This document shows positions 59,881-64,000 of a DNA stretch of 64,000 nucleotides, piece by piece (the stretch's first letter is position 1; each line of letters opens with the position of its first letter). Where the stretch lies: positions 1 to 64,000 of the forward strand of contig JAIUPD010000012.1 of the NCBI GenBank assembly GCA_020161615.1, in the 5' to 3' direction. The stretch is from Pseudomonadota bacterium. Lineage in GTDB: Bacteria; Pseudomonadota; Alphaproteobacteria; Rhodobacterales; Rhodobacteraceae. A program made the position numbers and the translations under genes. Below the pieces are notes generated by a model. That model did no database searches. It worked only from the letters and a program-made list of their open reading frames with translations, and was not told the origin of the DNA.

Positions 59881-60642
59881 GGGCTGGGGGCGGCGGGGAC
59901 TGGTCTTCATGGGGCGCCGGGAGGGTCCTGCGGCCCAGGGGACGGACAATCCTCGGAGCCGGGCGCGCTTGAAGAGGTCGCTCCAGGAGGGTGCGGCGCT
60001 GGGTGGCTTTGGGTTCCGGCCTCTTCGCGGGGAGGCATCGAACAGTGCCGAGTTGTTGGGTGGGGCGAGCAGAGGTCTCGCGGCGCGCGGAGCGGACGCC
60101 CGGCGGGGCGGCCTCGGCAACGTTCAGATGCGGTCAAGGGGAGGGCGCTGGCGCGACCGTTCGGCACGCGGTGGGATGCCATGCCGTTTGGGGACGGCCA
60201 AGGCAAGACCCCATGCCCTGACGAGCGCGAAGATCCAGATCTCTCGGCTGTCTTCTTCGGCGCAACCGCCATCCGGCGCGTCGCAACCGGACTGCGCCAG
60301 CTGCGAAAGCGGCACCACGAGGCGCGACAGGCGGCAGCGCCGGACGGATCGGACGCCCTCAGAGGGGCGGCGGTTATGCCTCCGTGGACCGGAACCTTGA
60401 TCGGTTCCACCACGACGACGCGATCCAACCACCCGCACAGGAAGGATAAACCTTGCAACAAAAGCAAGCCACCTGCAGGGCGCTGCCGCCCGCCAGTTTG
60501 CAAGGCATTAGGGTTAGTGCAGGCCGCTCTGCCCCTGACCCAGGACCAGAGCGGTCGTCATGATCACAATCCAACATCGCCCCTGAAGCGGCAAGGACCG
60601 CCGGCGCCGAGCGCTCATCCCATCATGCGCTTTCGACCCTTC

Positions 60643-60690
60643 CATCTTTGTTCTCCAAATATCCCGGGGGTCCGGGGGCTGGCCCCCGGT
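60643..60690. repeat. Family A intergenic repeat
   Basis: CATCTTTGTTCTCCAAATAT and CCCGGGGG, then CCGGGGG-CTGG-CCCCCGG hairpin. Its arm is identical to the IS1595 target at window start. The minus-strand ATG opens a 43-codon frame with no similarity. Confidence 0.8.
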
Positions 60691-60774
60691 TCCCCCTCTC
60701 GCCCCGGGCGCCGCCCCCTTGGCTTCCCCGGCCCGCGCGCCTAGGGTTCCCCGACCGAGCCCGAGGAGAGACCC

Positions 60775-62226
60775 ATGGCCCCGCCCGCGATCCGCTTTTC
60801 CGCCGCCGATCCTGCCGCCCTTGCCGCGCATGAAGGGCTGATCGTCGCCTTCGCCGATCTCGCCCTCGACGCCGAAGCGCGGCGGCTCGACCGGCTCATG
60901 CGGGGGGCGCTCGCGCGGGCGGTCGCGGCCGAGGGCTGGGAAAGCCTGACACCGGGCCAGGGGCTGTCCTTGGCCTTTCCCGCCGGGCTCAAGGCTGCCT
61001 CGGTCCTGCTGGTCAAGCTGCCGAAAAAGCCCGCTGCCGCCGTCCTGCGCAAGGCGGGTGCCACGATCGGCAAGGCATTGAAACCGGCGGGCGCGCTTGT
61101 GCTGGCGCGCGCGCAGCGCAGCCTCGCGCCGCTGGTCGAGGGGGCGGCGCTCAGGGCCTATGCCTATGCCCGCCGGGCGGAAGCGCCGAAATCCCCCGGG
61201 CCGCTCGAATTTCAGGTCGCGGACCCCGAGGCGGCCGAAGCCTCCTGCGCCAGCGCGCTGAGCCTTGCCGAAGCCGTGCATTTCACCCGCGATCTGGTCA
61301 ATGATCCGGCCAATATCCTGACCACCAGCGAATTCGCCGCCCGGCTCGAGGCGATGCGCGACTTCGGCCTCAAGGTCGAGGTTCTGGACGAGCCGCAGCT
61401 CGAGGAACTCGGCATGCGGGCGCTGCTGGGCGTGGGGCAGGGGTCCGAGAGCCCGTCCAAGGTGGTGGTGATGGAATGGCGGGGCGCCGAGGGGGCGCCG
61501 CTGGCCCTGATCGGCAAGGGCGTGGTCTTCGACACCGGCGGCATTTCGATCAAGCCCGCGGGCGGCATGGAGGAGATGATCGCCGATATGGGCGGCGCGG
61601 CGGTCGTCGCGGGGACCATGCGGGCGCTGGCCGCGAGGAAGGCCCGCGCGCATGTCGTGGGTCTGGTGGGCCTCGTCGAGAACATGCCCGATGGCAAGGC
61701 GCAACGGCCGGGCGATGTGGTTACCTCGATGAAGGGCGACACGATCGAGATCATCAACACCGATGCCGAGGGGCGCCTGGTGCTGGCCGATGTGCTCTGG
61801 TACGCGCAGGAGCGTTTCCAGCCCGCGGCGCTGATCGACCTCGCCACCCTGACCGGCGCCTGCGTCGTGGCCCTGGGGGCCGAGAATGCCGGAGTCTTCT
61901 CGAACGACGACGCGCTCTGCGAGGCGCTTCTGAAAGCGGGCGCCGATCAGGGCGAGGGCGCCTGGCGGCTGCCGCTGGGGCCGGGCTACGACAAGCTGAT
62001 CAAGAGCAGCATGGCCGACATGAAGAACACCGGCGGACGCTATGGCGGGGCGATCACCGCGGCGCAATTCCTGCAGCGCTTCGTGAAGAAAGGCCAGCCC
62101 TGGGTGCATCTCGACATCGCGGGCGTGGCCTATACCTCGGGCGAGACGGATTTTGCGCCGAAAGGGGCTTCGGGCTGGGGCGTCAGGACCCTCGACGCGC
62201 TGGTCCGGGCAAAGTTCGAGGGCTGA
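60775..62226 (+). CDS. pepA: Leucyl aminopeptidase (M17)
   Basis: 483-residue cytosolic aminopeptidase with two metal ions. The catalytic C-terminal domain (about 160-480) has [17 protein letters not shown] (lysine and aspartate ligands), [36 protein letters not shown] (the family signature) and [10 protein letters not shown]. The N-terminal macro-like domain is present. GAGGAGAGACC precedes the ATG. Followed by holC after two bases, the usual pepA-holC pair next to lptF. Confidence 0.95.
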   Translation: MAPPAIRFSAADPAALAAHEGLIVAFADLALDAEARRLDRLMRGALARAVAAEGWESLTPGQGLSLAFPAGLKAASVLLVKLPKKPAAAVLRKAGATIGKALKPAGALVLARAQRSLAPLVEGAALRAYAYARRAEAPKSPGPLEFQVADPEAAEASCASALSLAEAVHFTRDLVNDPANILTTSEFAARLEAMRDFGLKVEVLDEPQLEELGMRALLGVGQGSESPSKVVVMEWRGAEGAPLALIGKGVVFDTGGISIKPAGGMEEMIADMGGAAVVAGTMRALAARKARAHVVGLVGLVENMPDGKAQRPGDVVTSMKGDTIEIINTDAEGRLVLADVLWYAQERFQPAALIDLATLTGACVVALGAENAGVFSNDDALCEALLKAGADQGEGAWRLPLGPGYDKLIKSSMADMKNTGGRYGGAITAAQFLQRFVKKGQPWVHLDIAGVAYTSGETDFAPKGASGWGVRTLDALVRAKFEG

Positions 62227-62228
62227 GG

Positions 62229-62699
62229 ATGGCGGTCGCCCGCTTCTATCACCTGACGCGCGACCCGGTGGAGGCGCTGTTGCCGATGCTGATCGGCAAG
62301 GCGCAGGAGATCGGGCTCAAGGTGGCGCTGCGGGGCACCGACCGCGGGCGGATGGAGGCGCTGGACCGGCTGTTGTGGCTGGGCGAGGGGTTCCTGCCGC
62401 ACGGGCTGGCGGGGGGGCCGCATGACGCGGATCAGCCCTGCCTGCTGGTCTGGACACCGGACGCGGCCGAGGCCCTGCCGAACCGGCCGGGCTGCCTGGT
62501 CACGCTCGACGGGGCCGAGGTCGCGCCGGGCGAGGCGCAGGCGGTCGACCGGCTCTGCATCGTTTTCGACGGGATGGATGAGGCGGCGGTGGCCCGGGCG
62601 CGGGATCAATGGCGGGCGCTGACCGGGGCGGGGGTTGCGGCGGAATATTGGAGCCGGGACTCGGGCCGATGGGAGTGCAAGGCGAAGCACCCGAAGTAG
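62229..62699 (+). CDS. holC: DNA polymerase III subunit chi
   Basis: 156 residues. The N-terminus ARFYHLTRDPVEALLPMLIGKA (in order) and the central LDRLLWLGEGFLPHGLAG are typical of HolC. DAVDRLCIVFDG-like EAQAVDRLCIVFDGM is the strand before the last helices. Chi links the clamp loader to SSB. Only 2 bases separate it from pepA, so co-transcription is near certain. A family B inverted pair follows. Confidence 0.92.
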   Translation: MAVARFYHLTRDPVEALLPMLIGKAQEIGLKVALRGTDRGRMEALDRLLWLGEGFLPHGLAGGPHDADQPCLLVWTPDAAEALPNRPGCLVTLDGAEVAPGEAQAVDRLCIVFDGMDEAAVARARDQWRALTGAGVAAEYWSRDSGRWECKAKHPK

Positions 62700-62847
62700 G
62701 GCGTGGGAAGGGTGCGTGCGAGCATGCACCGGTGCCGGAACAGATCGCGGCGCTGCCGAACCACAGGACCCGCCGACACCGGCTCGATAGAGGCCGAGAG
62801 TCGCGGCGGGGGACAGGATGAAAAACACCAGGAATGAGGGTGCGCGC

Positions 62848-62901
62848 GGTGGGATGAAATCCCACCCTACGGGCGGGTGTAGGGTGGGATTTCATCCCAC
62901 C
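62848..62901. repeat. Inverted pair of family B palindromes
   Basis: Two units (62848-62870 and 62879-62901) in opposite orientation with 8 bases between. Each is itself palindromic, and the two together form a 23-bp inverted repeat. It lies between the converging holC and FadB/J-like genes and might end transcription from both sides. Confidence 0.88.
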
Positions 62902-62916
62902 TAGCGACGGCCCCCC

Positions 62917-64000
62917 TCACCCCGCTGACGTCTCGTTCAGATCCGCGAAACGCCAGCCGCGGCGGATCATCTCGTCGAGGATCGGCTCGGGCGTCCAGAG
63001 ATCGGGGTCCAGCGCCGCGGCCGCGCGCAATTCGTGGCGCAGCACCATCGGCCCCAGCGCATCCGCCTCGGCCATCGGGCCGCCGCGCCAATGCGGCCAG
63101 CCCGCGCCCATCACCAGCGCCAGGTCCAGATCCGAGGGCCCGAGTGCCCGACCCGCCGCCAAGAGCCGCATCCCCTCGTTGACCACGGCCAGCAAGATCA
63201 GCCGGTCGAGGGACAGTGGCAGCGGCGTGCCGGTCCCGGCCGCCTGACCCTCGGCCAGACCCTGCGGCAGGATCTCGACCGCGGCCAGCGAGGCCGGGCT
63301 GGCGCCCAGGGCCCGCAGGCGAGCGGCGGCGCGGGCCGCGGCGCGGATCAGGGGCGTCAGCACCGGCCCTTCCTGCACCCTGAGCGCGGTCATCCGCATT
63401 TGCAGGGCCAGCGCGGTTAGGGGCGCGCGCGCTAGGGCCGTCGCCGCCCCCCGCTCGACCAGTTCGCACAGCCGCACCGGCCGGGTCGGCGCGGGCAGGA
63501 GCGCGAGCGCCCGCCCGGGATGGGCGAGCGCCTCCAGCCACCCGGCCGGCGGCTCCCAGGCGGCGAGCGGCACTTCGGCGGGCAGCGCGGCTTCCAGCCA
63601 GGCCAGATGCGCCCCGTCGGCCAGTGCCACGCCCGGCGGCTGGTCGGGATCGAGCCGCAGGCGCCCGGCGACACGGGTCCAATCCTCTTCGGCCTCGGCC
63701 TGGGTCAGGCGCCCGGCGCGGACCTGCGCGAATTGCGCCTCGGCCACCCGTTCCAGCGTCGCGGCCAGCGTCTCGCGGTTTCGCCCCATGACCAGCACCG
63801 TTGCCCCCTCGCGCAGGAGGATCGGCACCAGCCGCGCGGCGGTCGCCGCCTCCAGCGCCAGGCAGACCGGTCCGTCGAGCGAAGGCGGCCCCGGCTCCTG
63901 CGCGCGGCGGGCGGCAAGGGCGACATGCGCCAGCATCCGCGCCTCGGGCCGCAGCGCCGCATCCTCGGCCCGGGCCCGGTCGAAGGCCAGCGCCTGCTCG
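62917..64000 (-). CDS. FadB/FadJ-like multifunctional protein, degenerate (partial, cut by window edge)
   Basis: 361 codons are visible; the frame is open to the window edge, where an enoyl-CoA-hydratase-type end (ALAFDRARAEDAALRPEARM in order) is read. The region that should be the NAD-binding domain reads VCLALEAATAARLVPILLREG, without a GxGxxG loop. The stretch aligned with the catalytic HFF-P motif reads ALALLPAPTRPVRLCELV, without the histidine. A C-terminal 3HCDH domain remains (LLAVVNEGMRLLAAGRALGPSDLD in order). It may keep a hydratase or structural role only. Confidence 0.75.
   Translation of the reverse strand, partial: EQALAFDRARAEDAALRPEARMLAHVALAARRAQEPGPPSLDGPVCLALEAATAARLVPILLREGATVLVMGRNRETLAATLERVAEAQFAQVRAGRLTQAEAEEDWTRVAGRLRLDPDQPPGVALADGAHLAWLEAALPAEVPLAAWEPPAGWLEALAHPGRALALLPAPTRPVRLCELVERGAATALARAPLTALALQMRMTALRVQEGPVLTPLIRAAARAAARLRALGASPASLAAVEILPQGLAEGQAAGTGTPLPLSLDRLILLAVVNEGMRLLAAGRALGPSDLDLALVMGAGWPHWRGGPMAEADALGPMVLRHELRAAAALDPDLWTPEPILDEMIRRGWRFADLNETSAG

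Larger units (their letters stand above)
59713..60774. other. 1.06-kb gene-poor gap between lptF and pepA
   Basis: Contains two family A repeats (59831-59880 and 60643-60690). Several long open frames exist on both strands because of high G+C, but their products are low-complexity and match no family I know. An imperfect hairpin CCGCTCTG/CAGAGCGG lies at 60524-60554. A short stretch around 60265-60300 reads RRVAT in one frame, as in some IS5-type transposases, but the similarity does not continue. It may be a decayed mobile element or gene. Confidence 0.5.

Noticed and set aside
60240-60330. IS5-type transposase fragment (RRVAT stretch)
   Set aside because: Only a few residues agree and the similarity breaks off on both sides; no inverted repeats found.
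60514-60645. 43-codon minus-strand frame starting at the ATG of the 60643 repeat
   Set aside because: No domain and no conserved features. It shows that the repeat's ATG is not always used.

Overview
The window reads as a chromosomal stretch of a high-G+C alphaproteobacterium of the Rhodobacteraceae type (Rhodobacter, Paracoccus and Roseobacter relatives). The grounds are the high G+C, the gene orders hom-glpX-recJ and lptF-lptG-lptD-surA-pdxA divergent from pepA-holC, a B12-dependent NrdJ, Tad pilus genes, and family-typical intergenic repeats. This is inference from gene content; no marker rRNA is present.

Layout. 1-1.1 kb: the tail of an IS3-family element, then a complete IS1595-type element with perfect 8-bp target duplications. 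1.3-3.8 kb: mlaF, mlaE and alr on the minus strand. 4.1-5.5 kb: a diheme c-type cytochrome and a cytochrome c'-like protein. 5.6-9.3 kb: two tandem sulfotransferases, an FkbM methyltransferase and waaA, suggesting surface-glycan chemistry. 9.5-17.3 kb: a minus-strand operon (BKACE, lipoprotein, carnitine dehydrogenase-thioesterase fusion, acyl-CoA dehydrogenase, ADP-forming acyl-CoA synthetase, CaiD) with a divergent GlxA-type regulator. It could take gamma-butyrobetaine through carnitine to glycine betaine. 17.5-19.9 kb: divergent tyrS and anmK.

20.2-32.2 kb is a reductive pyrimidine catabolism and uptake locus. It holds two tandem RutR-like TetR regulators with a RutR-like operator, an omega-amino acid (beta-alanine) aminotransferase, an N-carbamoyl amidohydrolase, dihydropyrimidinase, a VOC protein, a small membrane protein, and a ThiXYZ-like ABC transporter with an extra secreted protein. 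A lower-G+C metallopeptidase gene sits inside it. 32.6-36.3 kb: nrdJ. 36.5-41.6 kb: yghU-like GST, an iron(III) ABC binding protein and permease without an ATPase, a Tat-exported L,D-transpeptidase and a small lipoprotein. 42 kb: tRNA-Glu. 42.2-46.9 kb: recJ, glpX, hom and a lipoprotein. 47-51.3 kb: a TetR regulator and three Tad pilus proteins, one with a large adhesin-like extension. 51.5-62.7 kb: rsmA, a DEDDh exonuclease, pdxA, surA, lptD, lptG, lptF, pepA and holC (outer-membrane biogenesis). 62.9 kb to the end: a degenerate FadB/FadJ-like protein, cut by the window edge.

Two intergenic repeat families are a main theme. Family A has a core ATATCC/GGATAT arm plus G-rich hairpins; about ten copies occur. 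In two places it fills the gap between operon genes and supplies the Shine-Dalgarno and ATG of the next reading frame. Family B is a short palindrome around GGTGGGAT-TTC-ATCCCACC, with five copies. A distinct 28-bp perfect palindrome lies in frame between the two enzymatic domains of the carnitine dehydrogenase-thioesterase fusion.
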